Counted from the first letter of the stretch, positions 19,054 through 28,476 are shown. The stretch is 64,000 nt of DNA from Streptomyces dangxiongensis (GCF_003675325.1 NZ_CP033073.1:6200001-6264000); one strand, 5' to 3'. Translations and numbers: made by a program. Notes: a model not told the origin generated them from the letters alone.

Positions 19054-20121
19054 ATGAGCAGTCTGCTGCACCTCGCCGCCGCCGTGGACCAGCCCGGCAC
19101 CCCCGACGCCGGCACCTGCGCCGAGCTGGCCCTGCTCGCCGAGCGCGGCGGGCTGGACTTCGTGACGCTGGACGACTGCTTCGCCCGGCCCGGGGCCGAC
19201 GCGCTCGGCGTGCTGTCCCGGCTGGCACCCGCGACCCGGCGCATCGGGCTGGTGCCGACCGTCACCACCACCCACACCGAGCCCTTCCGGGTGCAGGCCG
19301 CCGTGGCCGCCCTGGACCGGGTCAGCCGCGGGCGGGCCGGCTGGCGGATCGACGCCTCGGCCACCGAGGGGGAGGCCCGGCTGTCCGGCCGCCGGTACGC
19401 GGGACCGCCGAAGACACCGTGGCGGGAGGCGGGCGGGGGCGCCGACGCGGCGGCCGGGCCGTGGGACAGCCGGGAGGACGGCGCCGGGATCCGGGACGCG
19501 GCCACCGGCCGGTTCCCGGACCGGGACCGGCCGGACCGGGCCGACCTCACCGGCACCGCCTTCTCGGTCCGGGGCCCCGCCACCGTGCCCCGGCCGCCGC
19601 AGGGCCACCCCGTCCGCGTGGTCGACGCCACCGACGACCACGCTCTCACGGTCGCCGCCCGGTACGCGGACGTGGCCCTGGTGCGGGCCACGGCCCCGGC
19701 CCAGGCCGCCGGCCTACGCGACCTGTTGAGGGAACGGGCCCGCGCCTCCGGCCGCGACCCGCGTACGCTGCGGATCCTGGTCAGCCTGCTCGTGGACCTC
19801 GGCGACGGCGAGCGGGCGGCCGAGCCGGGACACGGCGGGGGCGGCCCGCGGCCCACCGCGCGGGGCCCGCTGTACCGGGGCGGCCCGGTCGATCTCGCGG
19901 AACTGGTCACCGCCTGGCACGCGGACGGCGTCACCGACGGCTTCCACCTGATCCCCGTCGAGCCGCGCCGTGACCTGGAGCGGCTGGTCAACGGCACGGT
20001 GGCGCTGCTCCAGCACCGCGGTCTGTTCCGCACCTTCTACCCGGGCGACACGCTGCGCGAGCACCTGGACCTGGGCAGGCCCGCCGCCGACCGGTACGCC
20101 GTGACCGGGGGGACTTCATGA
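19054..20121 (+). CDS. LLM-class flavin-dependent monooxygenase
   Basis: A 355-residue luciferase-like (beta/alpha barrel) protein in the NtaA/SnaA/DszA-like branch: 'AERGGLDFVTLDD' near the N-terminus, 'LVPTVTTTHTEPFRVQAAVAALDRVSRGRAGW', and the terminal 'LERLVNGTVALLQHRGLFRTFYPG..LREHL' signature. Such enzymes oxidise organic substrates with FMNH2 and O2. It is about 80 residues shorter than typical NtaA-type proteins, with a Gly/Asp/Arg-rich middle (about 125-180) where conserved substrate-loop sequence is expected, so activity is uncertain. ATG 19054 has CGGAGG upstream. Confidence 0.8.
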   Translation: MSSLLHLAAAVDQPGTPDAGTCAELALLAERGGLDFVTLDDCFARPGADALGVLSRLAPATRRIGLVPTVTTTHTEPFRVQAAVAALDRVSRGRAGWRIDASATEGEARLSGRRYAGPPKTPWREAGGGADAAAGPWDSREDGAGIRDAATGRFPDRDRPDRADLTGTAFSVRGPATVPRPPQGHPVRVVDATDDHALTVAARYADVALVRATAPAQAAGLRDLLRERARASGRDPRTLRILVSLLVDLGDGERAAEPGHGGGGPRPTARGPLYRGGPVDLAELVTAWHADGVTDGFHLIPVEPRRDLERLVNGTVALLQHRGLFRTFYPGDTLREHLDLGRPAADRYAVTGGTS

Positions 20122-20217
20122 CCGGCGGGACTTCATGACCGGGCGGGACGTCATGGCCGTACGGCGGCGGGTGCATCCGGCGGCCGTGAGGTGAGCGGCC
20201 GTGAGGTGAGCGGCCGT
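20118..20217 (+). repeat. Short degenerate tandem repeats after the LLM gene
   Basis: Two families of direct repeat: ATGACCGG(C)GGGACTTC-like units around 20118-20152, and GGCCGTGAGGTGAGC at 20182-20196 and 20197-20211 with a partial third copy. They fill the junction between the LLM gene and the LLM relic and look like local duplication. Confidence 0.6.
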
Positions 20218-20370
20218 CAGTCCCGCCCCGAGGTCCCGGCCGGCGGACCGGAGGAGTTCGTGGACCGGGTCGTGCCGCCGCTCCAGGAGCGCGGCGCGTT
20301 CCGCACGCGATACCGGGGCGCACCCCGCGCCCCCGGTCCCGGCCTGCCGCACCCGCCGGGGAGCGGCAGG
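20215..20370 (+). pseudogene. C-terminal relic of a second LLM monooxygenase
   Basis: In the frame leading into the DUF1684 gene, codons from about 20236 read 'GGPEEFVDRVVPPLQERGAFRT', which is the standard C-terminal signature of NtaA/SnaA-type flavin monooxygenases (a GG-EEFVD-VVP-LQ-RG-FRT pattern). No barrel precedes it. Its likeness to the end of the upstream gene suggests either a tandem paralogue that lost its body, or the original C-terminus displaced by a rearrangement. Confidence 0.6.
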
Positions 20371-20394
20371 CCGCACAGGAAAGGAGACAACGGT

Positions 20395-21177
20395 ATGACG
20401 ACGGACGCATCCGACGCCTGGAAGCAGTGGCACGAGGAGCGCGTGAAGGCGGTCACGGCCCCCTACGGGCCGCTCGCGCTGACCGGGACCCACTGGATCG
20501 AGGACTATCCGGAGGGTCGACTTCCGGACATTCCCGGGAACTGGGTGGCCGAAGAGGACGGGGTGGTGCTCACCGCCGGCGACGCCGACGGCCTGACCCT
20601 GGACGGCCGGCCCCTCGCGGGGGCGGTTCGGCTGGCCGCCGACCGCGGCCCGGAGGCCGGGGCGCGGGTCGCGCTGGGCGAGAAGCGACTGGTCGTCCTG
20701 GTCCGCGAGGGCGTCTGGGGAGTACGGGTCCACGACCCCGGTGCCGAGGCCCGCCGCGCCTTCCCGGGCATCGAGGCCGGCCCCTACGACCCGGACTGGG
20801 CGGTGCCGGCGCGGTTCACGCCGTACGACGTCACGCGCACCGTACGGGTCGGCAACGCGGACGGCCGTGACCGCGGGTTCGACCTCGCCGGGGAACTGGG
20901 CTTCACCCTGGCCGGGCGGGAGCGGACCCTGAAGGTCGCGCGGCAGGCGGACGGGGCGCTGTGGGCGGTGTTCGCCGACGCCACCAGCGGCGACACGAGC
21001 TTCCGGTTCCGCTTCCTGTTCGCCGGGGCGCCGGACGGCGAGGGGCGCACGACCGCCGACTTCAACCGCGCCCAGCTCCCGCCGTGCGCCTTCGCCGACC
21101 ACTTCCTCTGCCCCTTCCCGCCCCCCGGGAACACGCTGGACGTGGCGGTGCCGGCGGGGGAGCGCCGGGTGGGCTGA
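20395..21177 (+). CDS. DUF1684 domain protein
   Basis: A 260-residue cytoplasmic protein of the DUF1684 family. The core has '[20 protein letters not shown]', '[18 protein letters not shown]' and the conserved end '[26 protein letters not shown]'. The function is unknown; family members often lie beside flavin monooxygenases. ATG 20395 has AAAGGAG at 20380-20386; the upstream in-frame ATG at 20191 belongs to the LLM relic. It is the last gene of the ABC/FAD/LLM run. Confidence 0.82.
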   Translation: MTTDASDAWKQWHEERVKAVTAPYGPLALTGTHWIEDYPEGRLPDIPGNWVAEEDGVVLTAGDADGLTLDGRPLAGAVRLAADRGPEAGARVALGEKRLVVLVREGVWGVRVHDPGAEARRAFPGIEAGPYDPDWAVPARFTPYDVTRTVRVGNADGRDRGFDLAGELGFTLAGRERTLKVARQADGALWAVFADATSGDTSFRFRFLFAGAPDGEGRTTADFNRAQLPPCAFADHFLCPFPPPGNTLDVAVPAGERRVG

Positions 21178-21397
21178 CCGGGGCGCGCGGCCGGGGCCGG
21201 CGCGGGGCGCCTTGATGCTTTCGAGTGGTTCGGGGGCGACGGCCGAAAGGCACCCTTGTGCCGACCGGCCGTTCGGCCGAATACTCCCCCCAGCGCTTGT
21301 CAGGGGCATGCAATTCGGATCCGGTCGGCTCCCTGGCTGCGCCTCACGGGCCCCGACCCCACGCGGGCCCCCCGACTTCCCTTGGAGGGAACGACAC

Positions 21398-22297
21398 GTG
21401 AGGATCAAGCGCATCACTCCCCGCAACGGTGCCACGAGACGGACCCGGCTGACCGCCGTGGCCACCGGCTTCCTGGCCGCAGCGGCGTTCGCGGCCCCCA
21501 CCGCCAACGCCAGCGACACCCACACGTTCAGCGCCGCCGAGCTGAGCAGTGCGAGCGACTCCGTCCGCAAGGCGGACATCCCCGGTACGGCCTGGGCGGT
21601 CGACGGCAGGACCCACCGCGTCGTCGTCACCGTCGACAGCACGGTGTCCCCGGCCGAGATCGCCACGATCAAGCAACGGGCGGGCGCCGACGCGGGCGCG
21701 CTCACCATCAAGCACACCCCCGGCAGGTTCAAGAAGCTGATCACCGGCGGCGACGCCATCTACGGCGGCGCCTACCGCTGTTCGCTCGGCTTCAACGTGC
21801 ACAGCGGCAGCACGTACTACTTCCTGACCGCCGGACACTGCGGCGAGGTCGCCTCCACCTGGTACAGCAACTCCAGCAAGACCACGGTGCTCGGCACCAA
21901 CGTCGGCTACAGCTTCCCGGGCAACGACTTCGCGCTGGTGCGCTACACCAACTCCTCGGTGGCGCATCCGAGTGCGGTGGGCAGCCAGACCATCAGCAGC
22001 GCGGCCACCCCGTCCGTGGGGACGACCGTCTACCGGCGCGGCTCCACCACCGGCACCCACAGCGGCCGGGTGACGGCGTTGAACGCCACGGTCAACTACG
22101 GCAGCGGTGACGTCGTCTCCGGGCTGATCCAGACCACCGTCTGCGCCGAGGGCGGCGACAGCGGCGGCCCGCTCTACGGAGGCAGCGTGGCCTACGGTCT
22201 GACCTCCGGCGGCAGCGGCGACTGCTCCTCGGGCGGTACGACCTTCTTCCAGCCGGTCACCGAGGCGCTGAGCTACTACGGGGTCACCCTGCCCTGA
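21398..22297 (+). CDS. Streptogrisin-B-like secreted serine protease (S1 family)
   Basis: A 299-residue preproprotein: signal peptide to about residue 38 (ends Ala-Asn-Ala), an alpha-lytic-type propeptide (about 39-114) that acts as a folding chaperone, and a 185-residue mature enzyme starting at Ile115 after Leu. The catalytic triad is His147 (LTAGHC), Asp177 (GNDFALV) and Ser255 (GDSGGP); three disulfides are possible. Total and mature length and the sequence match S. griseus protease B closely, so chymotrypsin-like specificity is expected. GTG 21398 follows GGAGGGA. A terminator follows. Confidence 0.93.
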   Translation: MRIKRITPRNGATRRTRLTAVATGFLAAAAFAAPTANASDTHTFSAAELSSASDSVRKADIPGTAWAVDGRTHRVVVTVDSTVSPAEIATIKQRAGADAGALTIKHTPGRFKKLITGGDAIYGGAYRCSLGFNVHSGSTYYFLTAGHCGEVASTWYSNSSKTTVLGTNVGYSFPGNDFALVRYTNSSVAHPSAVGSQTISSAATPSVGTTVYRRGSTTGTHSGRVTALNATVNYGSGDVVSGLIQTTVCAEGGDSGGPLYGGSVAYGLTSGGSGDCSSGGTTFFQPVTEALSYYGVTLP

Positions 22298-22326
22298 CGG
22301 TCGCCGGGGCTCGCCCCGGTGACATG

Positions 22327-22362
22327 AGCCCCCGCTGGCGAGCGCGAGCGCGAGCGGGGGCT
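22327..22362 (+). terminator. Terminator after the protease gene
   Basis: Perfect 10-bp arms (AGCCCCCGCT at 22327-22336 and 22353-22362) with a 16-base loop, 30 bases past the stop. Confidence 0.75.
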
Positions 22363-22504
22363 TCGCCGTGCCCCGGACCGGCCGGCCATGGCGGCCCCGG
22401 CGGGGATCACGGCGGTCGGCGGGCCTTGCCGGGCCGCCTGCGCCGTGTCCCCGCGGTCCGGCCGGTGCGGGTGTTTGCGCAGGTGGGAGGCGCCCGAACG
22501 GTTG

Positions 22505-22520
22505 TCGTACACATGTTCGG
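22505..22520. promoter_or_regulatory. LexA/SOS box 1 upstream of dnaE2
   Basis: TCGTACACATGTTCGG differs by one base in each half from the actinobacterial SOS palindrome TCGAACACATGTTCGA, keeping the GTTC half-site exactly. Placed to control dnaE2 and its partner. Confidence 0.75.
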
Positions 22521-22548
22521 GAATGGGGGTATGGTGGGGTGAGGGAGT

Positions 22549-22564
22549 TGGAACAGATGTTCGA
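22549..22564. promoter_or_regulatory. LexA/SOS box 2 upstream of dnaE2
   Basis: GAAC-AGAT-GTTC at 22551-22562 is a perfect GAAC-N4-GTTC core with flanking CGA on the right. It lies 31 bp after box 1 (about three helical turns) and 36 bases before the start codon, probably in the transcribed leader or over the start site. Confidence 0.78.
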
Positions 22565-22599
22565 GAGCCGTTCGGGGCTCACGAGTGCGGGAGGTGGGC

Positions 22600-25500
22600 G
22601 TGCCGGGCTTCGCGCATCTGCACACCGTCTCCGGGTTCTCCCTGAGATACGGGGCCTCGCACCCGGAGCGGCTGGCCGAGCGCGCCGCGGAACGGGGCAT
22701 GGACGCCCTCGCCCTGACCGACCGCGACACCCTCGCCGGCACGGTGCGCTTCGCCAAGGCCTGCGCCGGCGCGGGCGTCCGTCCGCTGTTCGGCGTGGAC
22801 CTGGCGGTGGAGGCGGGGCAGGACGTACGGCGGGACCGGCGGCGGACCCCGGTGCGCGGCGGCGCCTTCGTGGACGAGTCGGCACCCCGGGTGACCTTCC
22901 TCGCCCGGGACGGCGCCCGTGGCTGGGGCGGCCTGTGCCGGCTGGTCACACAGGCGCACGCCGGCGGGGGCACGCCGCTGCTTCCCTGGTCCGCGCACCA
23001 GGGGGACGGCCTGGTGGTGCTCCTCGGCCCGGGATCGGACGTAGGGCGCGCGCTGGCCGCCGGGCGGCCCGACCGGGCGGCGGCGCTGCTGGCCCCGTGG
23101 CGCGAGATCTACGGCGACGCGCTGCGCCTGGAGGCCGTCTGGCACGGCCGCACCGGCACGGGAACCGGCTCCCTGCGGCTCGCGGCCCGTACCGTCGGCT
23201 TCGCCGCCGAGCAGGGGATCCGGCCGGTGCTCAGCAACGCCGTCCGGTACGCCGACCCCGGCCAGGGGCCGGTCGCCGACGTGCTGGACGCCGCGCGCCG
23301 TCTGGTGCCGGTCGACCCCCGGGGCGAGCTGGACTCCGGCGAGGCCTGGCTGAAGGACCCGCGGGCCATGCTGCGGGTCGCCGAGCGGGTCGTGGAGGCC
23401 GCCGGGTTCCGCCCGGACACCGCCCGCCGGCTGCTGGAGCAGACCCGGGCCACGGCCGCCGAGTGCCGGGTCGACCCCGAGGACGGCCTCGGCATCGGCA
23501 CCGTCCACTTTCCCGAGCCGCGCCTCGTCGGCGCCGGCCTGCGCACCGCACAGCGGACGCTCGCCTCACGGGCGACGGCGGGGATGCTGCGGCTCGGGTA
23601 CGGCGGCCGGCGCGCGTACTGGGAGCGGATGCACCACGAGCTGGACATCATCGCCCACCACGGCTTCGCCTCCTACTTCCTGACGGTCGCCCAGGTGGTC
23701 GACGACGTACGGGAGATGGGGATCAGGGTGGCCGCGCGGGGCTCCGGCGCCGGGTCGCTCGTCAACCACCTGCTCGGGATCGCGCACGCCGACCCGGTCG
23801 GGCACGGGCTGCTGATGGAGCGCTTCCTGTCCAGGGAGCGCGTCGTGCTGCCCGACATCGACATCGACGTGGAGTCCGCGCGCCGGCTGGAGGTCTACCG
23901 GGCGGTCATCGGCCGGTTCGGTGCGGAGCGGGTCGCGACCGTCTCCATGCCGGAGACCTACCGGGTCCGGCACGCGATCCGGGACGTGGGCGCCGCGCTG
24001 TCCATGGACCCGGCCGAGATCGACCGGATCGCCAAGTCTTTTCCGCACATCCGTGCCCGGGACGCCCGGGCCGCCCTGGCGGAGCTGCCCGAGCTGCGGC
24101 GGCTGGCGGGGGAGAAGGAGAGGTACGGCAGGCTGTGGGAGCTGGTGGAGGCTCTCGACGCCCTGCCGCGCGGGATCGCCATGCACCCGTGCGGGGTGCT
24201 CCTGTCCGACGCCTCCCTGCTCGCCCGTACGCCGGTGGTGCCGACCAGCGGCGAGGGGCTTCCCATGTCGCAGTTCGACAAGGAGGACGTGGAGGACCTG
24301 GGGTTGCTCAAGCTGGACGTGCTGGGCGTGCGGATGCAGTCGGCGATGGCGCACGCGGTCGCCGAGGTGGAGCGGGCGAGCGGGGAGCGGATCGACCTGG
24401 ACGCGGTGCCGCCGGAGGACCCGGAGACGTACCGGCTGATCCGGTCCACCGAGACCCTCGGGTGCTTCCAGATCGAGTCGCCGGGCCAGCGGGACCTGGT
24501 GGGGCGGTTGCAGCCGGCCACCTTCCACGACCTGGTGGTCGACATCTCGCTGTTCCGGCCCGGCCCGGTCGCCGCCGACATGGTGCGGCCGTTCATCGAG
24601 GCGCGGCACGGGCGGGCGCCGGTGCGCTGTCCGCACCCGGACCTGGAGGAGGCGCTGAGGGGGACGTACGGGGTCGTCGTCTTCCACGAGCAGATCATCG
24701 ACATCATCGCCGTCATGACCGGCTGCGGCCGGGGCGAGGCCGACCGGATGCGGCGCGGTCTGTCCGATCCGCAGTCGCAGGGGCGGATCAAGGTGTGGTT
24801 CGCCCAGCGGGCGGCGGCCAGGGGATACAGCGCAGAAACGATTCAGCAGACCTGGGGGACCGTGGAGGCCTTCGGGTCGTACGGCTTCTGCAAGGCGCAC
24901 GCGGTCGCCTTCGCCGTACCCACCTACCAGTCGGCCTGGCTGAAGGCGCACCACCCGGCCGCCTTCTACGCCGGGCTGCTCACGCACGACCCCGGGATGT
25001 ACCCGAAGCGGCTGCTGCTGGCGGACGCGCGGCGGCGCGGGGTGCCGGTCCTGCCGCTGGACGTGAACGTCTCCGGGGTCGCCCATAAGATCGAACTGGT
25101 GTCTGAATCCCCGGGGGTGTGGGGGCTGCGCCTCGCCCTCTGCGACGTGCACGGCATCAGCGAGGCCGAGGCGAAGCGGATCGAGGACGGCCAGCCGTAC
25201 GCCTCCCTGCTGGACTTCTGGGAGCGGGCCCGGCCCAGCAGGCCGCTGGCGGGACGGCTCGCCCAGGTGGGGGCGCTGGACGCCTTCGGCGCCAACCGGC
25301 GCGACCTGCAACTGCACCTCACCGAGCTGCACCGGGGCGCCCGGGGCGGTGGCGGCGGCCAGCTCCCGCTCGCGGGAGGCCGGAAGACCGCGCCGGCCGG
25401 CCTGCCGGACCTGACCCCGGCCGAGCGGCTCAGCGCCGAGCTGGGTGTGCTGTCCCTGGACGCCTCCCGCAATCTGATGGACGACCACCGGGAGTTCCTC

Positions 25501-26103
25501 GACGAGCTGGGCGTGGTCTCCGCGCGCCGGCTGCGCGAGGCACGCCACGGCGAGACCGTGCTGGTCGCGGGCGCCAAGGCGGCCACCCAGACCCCGCCGA
25601 TCCGCTCCGGCAAGCGGGTCATCTTCTCCACGCTGGACGACGGCACCGGACTGGTCGACCTCGCGTTCTTCGACGACTCGCACGACACGTGCGCCCACAC
25701 CGTTTTCCACTCCTGGCTGCTGCTGGTGCGCGGAGTGGTGCAACGGCGCGGCCCGCGCAGCCTGAGCGTGGTGGCCTCCGCCGCCTGGAACCTCGCCGAG
25801 CTGGTGGACGTACGCCACGAGGAGGGACTCGACGGGGTCGCCGCCCGGCTGGCCGCACCGTCCGGCACGGCCGGGCAGGGGTCCCCGGCGGGGGACGGCG
25901 ACGGTCCGGCCCGGGCCCGGCTCGCCGGTTCGGACGGGCTGCCGGCCCCGGCGGGTTCCGCGGCCCAGGACGCGATGGACCGGCGGCGGATCCGCCTGCC
26001 CACGGGGTACGAGATGCACCCCTGGGCCGATCTGCGCCCCGCAGGCGAAGGGCCCGCGGTGGGAAGGAAACTGTGGCACCAGAGTCCGGGGAGTGCGGGA
26101 TGA
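22600..26103 (+). CDS. dnaE2: Error-prone DNA polymerase III alpha subunit DnaE2
   Basis: A 1167-residue C-family polymerase. An N-terminal PHP domain (MPGFAHLHTVSGFSLRYG..) is followed by the polymerase core with the catalytic aspartates in 'VLPDIDIDVE' and the third near 'LGLLKLDVLGV', then helix-hairpin-helix and OB-fold (residues about 960-1060) regions. DnaE2 does translesion synthesis after DNA damage. GTG 22600 is chosen because GGGAGG (22589-22594) lies just upstream and the product then begins with the family's MPGF; GTG 22585 is less likely. Its stop overlaps the next start (ATGA). SOS control is indicated by two boxes. Confidence 0.95.
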   Translation: MPGFAHLHTVSGFSLRYGASHPERLAERAAERGMDALALTDRDTLAGTVRFAKACAGAGVRPLFGVDLAVEAGQDVRRDRRRTPVRGGAFVDESAPRVTFLARDGARGWGGLCRLVTQAHAGGGTPLLPWSAHQGDGLVVLLGPGSDVGRALAAGRPDRAAALLAPWREIYGDALRLEAVWHGRTGTGTGSLRLAARTVGFAAEQGIRPVLSNAVRYADPGQGPVADVLDAARRLVPVDPRGELDSGEAWLKDPRAMLRVAERVVEAAGFRPDTARRLLEQTRATAAECRVDPEDGLGIGTVHFPEPRLVGAGLRTAQRTLASRATAGMLRLGYGGRRAYWERMHHELDIIAHHGFASYFLTVAQVVDDVREMGIRVAARGSGAGSLVNHLLGIAHADPVGHGLLMERFLSRERVVLPDIDIDVESARRLEVYRAVIGRFGAERVATVSMPETYRVRHAIRDVGAALSMDPAEIDRIAKSFPHIRARDARAALAELPELRRLAGEKERYGRLWELVEALDALPRGIAMHPCGVLLSDASLLARTPVVPTSGEGLPMSQFDKEDVEDLGLLKLDVLGVRMQSAMAHAVAEVERASGERIDLDAVPPEDPETYRLIRSTETLGCFQIESPGQRDLVGRLQPATFHDLVVDISLFRPGPVAADMVRPFIEARHGRAPVRCPHPDLEEALRGTYGVVVFHEQIIDIIAVMTGCGRGEADRMRRGLSDPQSQGRIKVWFAQRAAARGYSAETIQQTWGTVEAFGSYGFCKAHAVAFAVPTYQSAWLKAHHPAAFYAGLLTHDPGMYPKRLLLADARRRGVPVLPLDVNVSGVAHKIELVSESPGVWGLRLALCDVHGISEAEAKRIEDGQPYASLLDFWERARPSRPLAGRLAQVGALDAFGANRRDLQLHLTELHRGARGGGGGQLPLAGGRKTAPAGLPDLTPAERLSAELGVLSLDASRNLMDDHREFLDELGVVSARRLREARHGETVLVAGAKAATQTPPIRSGKRVIFSTLDDGTGLVDLAFFDDSHDTCAHTVFHSWLLLVRGVVQRRGPRSLSVVASAAWNLAELVDVRHEEGLDGVAARLAAPSGTAGQGSPAGDGDGPARARLAGSDGLPAPAGSAAQDAMDRRRIRLPTGYEMHPWADLRPAGEGPAVGRKLWHQSPGSAG

Positions 26104-27074
26104 CCATCCTCTGCGTACGTTTCCAGCCGCCGCCGGTGGACGAGGCGGCCCTGCCGGAACTGCTCGGACTGCTTGAGGAGTTCACACCGGTCGTGGAGGC
26201 GCTGCCCCCGGACGGGGCGCTGGCCGATCTGCGCGGCGCCGAGCGGTACTTCGGGCGCGGCGCGGTGGAGCTGGCCTCGGTGATCCGGGTACGCGCCCTC
26301 GCGCGGTACGGCGTCGACTGCGTGATCGGCGCCGGACCGGGCCCGATGCTGGCCCGCGTGGCGCTGCGCGACGCCCGGCCGGGGGTGACCTGCGCGGTGC
26401 CCGAGGACCCCGACGGCATCGCCGGGTTCCTCGCCGACCGGCCGGTGTCCGCGCTGCCCGGCGTCGGCACGGCGACCGCCCGCACTCTGGACGAGTACGG
26501 CCTGGACACCCTGGGCCGGGTCGCCGCCGCGCCGCTGTCCACGCTCCAGCGCCTGATCGGCGCGAGGGCGGGCCGGGAACTGCGCGAGAAGGCGGCCGGT
26601 GTCGACCGCGGCCGGGTCGTACCGAACGCCGTCTCCCGCTCCCTGGCCACCGAACGCCCCTTCCGGCTGGACGAGCTGGACCCCGACCGGCACCGCCGCG
26701 CCCTGCTCTCGGCGGCCGAGGAGCTGGGCGCCCGGCTGCGCGCCCTGGAGAAGGTCTGCCGCACCCTGACCCTCACCGTGCGCTACGCCGACCGTTCCTC
26801 CACCACCCGCAGCCGGACCCTCGCGGAGCCGACCGCGCACTCGGCCGCGCTGACGAGGACGGCCTACGGCATGTACGAGTCCCTGGGCCTCCAGCGGGCC
26901 CGGGTCCGTGCGATCGCCCTGCGCGCGGAGGACCTGGGGGCCGCCGACCAGGCCTCCCACCAGCTCACCTTCGACCCCGTGGACGAGAAGGTCCGCCGCA
27001 TCGAGGAGGTCGCGGACCGCGTGCGGGCGAAGTTCGGGCCGCGGGCGGTGTTGCCGGGGCGGCTGGCCGCCTGA
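26100..27074 (+). CDS. Y-family polymerase-like protein, probably catalytically inactive (ImuB-like)
   Basis: A 324-residue Y-family protein translationally coupled to dnaE2. Finger/thumb sequence with a helix-hairpin-helix ('VSALPGVGTATARTLDEYGLDTLG') and a little-finger domain are present. The palm acids are not: the usual first motif (D-M-D-A-F) is replaced by 'CVRFQPPPVDEAA', and the second (S-x-DE) by 'ALPPDGALADLRGAE'. This mirrors ImuB, the non-catalytic bridge between DnaE2 and the sliding clamp in the mycobacterial mutasome. No imuA' gene is adjacent. Often annotated as DinB-like. Confidence 0.8.
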   Translation: MTILCVRFQPPPVDEAALPELLGLLEEFTPVVEALPPDGALADLRGAERYFGRGAVELASVIRVRALARYGVDCVIGAGPGPMLARVALRDARPGVTCAVPEDPDGIAGFLADRPVSALPGVGTATARTLDEYGLDTLGRVAAAPLSTLQRLIGARAGRELREKAAGVDRGRVVPNAVSRSLATERPFRLDELDPDRHRRALLSAAEELGARLRALEKVCRTLTLTVRYADRSSTTRSRTLAEPTAHSAALTRTAYGMYESLGLQRARVRAIALRAEDLGAADQASHQLTFDPVDEKVRRIEEVADRVRAKFGPRAVLPGRLAA

Positions 27075-27149
27075 CCGCCCTGCCCCGGCGTCAGTTGGCC
27101 CACGGCGGGGTGAGGTGCGTACCGTCGGCCGGCTCCGCCGTCAGGCCGA

Positions 27150-27382
27150 CGGGGGCGGCGATCGTACGCAAGGGCTACGCGGAGCGGCGGCCCCATCCCG
27201 AGGACGCGCGGGCGCGGCTGATCGTGCTGACCGAGCGCGGGCGGGCGTGCGCCCGGGCCGCGGAGGAAGCGGCCGCCGAGGTGGTGGGAGGGTGGGGCGA
27301 ACTGCTGGGCGAGGGCGAGGTCCGCCTGCTCGGGGACCGGGTGGCGCGGCTCGCTCCCCGCGGCCCGGTCCGGCCGGCCTGA
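27150..27382 (+). pseudogene. MarR-family regulator relic (N-terminus missing)
   Basis: From about 27150 the frame reads 'VRKGYAERRPHPEDARARLIVLTERGRA', the wing and start of the dimerisation helix of a MarR-type regulator, ending normally at 27382. The first roughly 70 residues, including the recognition helix, are absent; the possible ATG at 27095 leads in through non-homologous sequence. It lies 20 bp after the Y-family gene, so probably a deletion scar. Confidence 0.65.
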
Positions 27383-27606
27383 TGACGAGCCGCCGGTCCG
27401 GCGGTGAGCCTTCGGTCGGACGGTGAGCCTTGGGCCCCGCGGTGAGCCGCCGGTCGCCGGGCCGCCGGTGAGCGCCGGAAGTTTTTACCGACGCGTAACT
27501 TCACACGTCCACTACCCGCCCGTAACTTGACGAATGAACAGCATCCCGTGATCCGGATCACAGGTTGAGGCCGTGCACCTCCCTTGAGCCGCAAGGAGAT
27601 CCCCCG

Positions 27607-28476
27607 ATGCTGCCCTGGAAGCGAGCGCTCAGACCCTTCGCCGCCCTCCTCCTGACCGCCACCCTCGCCGCCGTACCCGCCGCCACCGCCAGCGCCTCGG
27701 AGACCGCCGCCCCGAGCGCGGGCTGGAACGACTACACCTGCAAGCCCTCCGCCGCCCACCCCCGCCCCGTCGTCCTCGTCCACGGCACCCTGGGCAACTC
27801 GGTCGACAACTGGCTCTCCCTCGCCCCCTACCTGAAGAGCCGCGGGTACTGCGTCTACTCCCTGGACTACGGTCAGCTCCCCGGCGTCCCCCTCTTCCAC
27901 GGACTCGGCCCCCATAGACGAGTCCGCCGGACAACTGGCCGCCTTCGTCGACCGGGTGCTCGCCGCGACCGGCGCCGCCAAGGCCGACCTGGTCGGTCAC
28001 TCGCAGGGCGGCATGATGCCCCGCTACTACCTGCGGTTCCTGGGCGGGGCGGACAAGGTCGACGCGCTCGTCGGCATCGCCCCCGACAACCACGGCACGA
28101 ACCTCAGCGGCCTCACCCGGCTGCTGCCCTACTTCCCCGGCGCCGAGGACCTGCTCAGGGCCACCACGCCCGGCCTCGCCGACCAGATCACCGGCTCCGC
28201 GTTCCTCACCAGGCTCAACGGCGGGCGGTGACACCGTCCCCGGAGTGCACTACACGGTCATCGCCACCCGCGACGACGAGGTCGTCACCCCCTGGCGCAG
28301 CCAGTACCTGAACGGCCCGGACGTCCACAACGTCCTGCTCCAGGACCTGTGCCCGCTCGACCTCTCCGAACACGTCGCGATCGGGCCTGCTCGACCGCAT
28401 CGCGTTCCACGAGGTGGCCAACGCGCTCGACCCGGCCCACGCCACCGCGACCACCTGCGCGTCGGTGTTCGGCTGA
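27607..28476 (+). pseudogene. Secreted alpha/beta-hydrolase lipase with three +1 frameshifts
   Basis: Start ATG 27607 follows AAGGAG. A signal peptide (ends ATASAS) leads into an alpha/beta-hydrolase with 'PVVLVHGTLGNSVDNWL' (oxyanion loop) and nucleophile 'LVGHSQGGM', like the S. coelicolor lipase I recall as SCO1735. Single extra bases break the frame in the C-run 27909-27913, near 28220, and in the G-run 28383-28385; removing one base at each restores one frame from 27607 to TGA 28474-28476 with a normal end 'CASVFG'. As written, translation stops early. Either a pseudogene or an intact gene with sequence errors. Confidence 0.82.

Larger units (their letters stand above)
22298..22599. other. 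Region between the protease gene and dnaE2
   Basis: About 300 bp: the protease terminator at the left, a G+C-rich stretch with no credible gene, then two LexA-type boxes and the dnaE2 promoter. A -10-like TATGGT lies at 22530-22535. Confidence 0.55.

Noticed and set aside
18920..19057. 45-codon frame between the ABC ATPase and LLM genes ending in ATGA at the LLM start
   Set aside because: The overlap is tempting, but the product is Gly/Pro/Arg-rich with no conserved pattern, and GGAGG before the LLM start explains its translation.
22502..22535. RecA-NDp/PafBC-type promoter (TTGTCRGTG-N8-TANNNT) for dnaE2
   Set aside because: TTGTC and TATGGT are present but the spacing is far too long; the LexA boxes explain control better.
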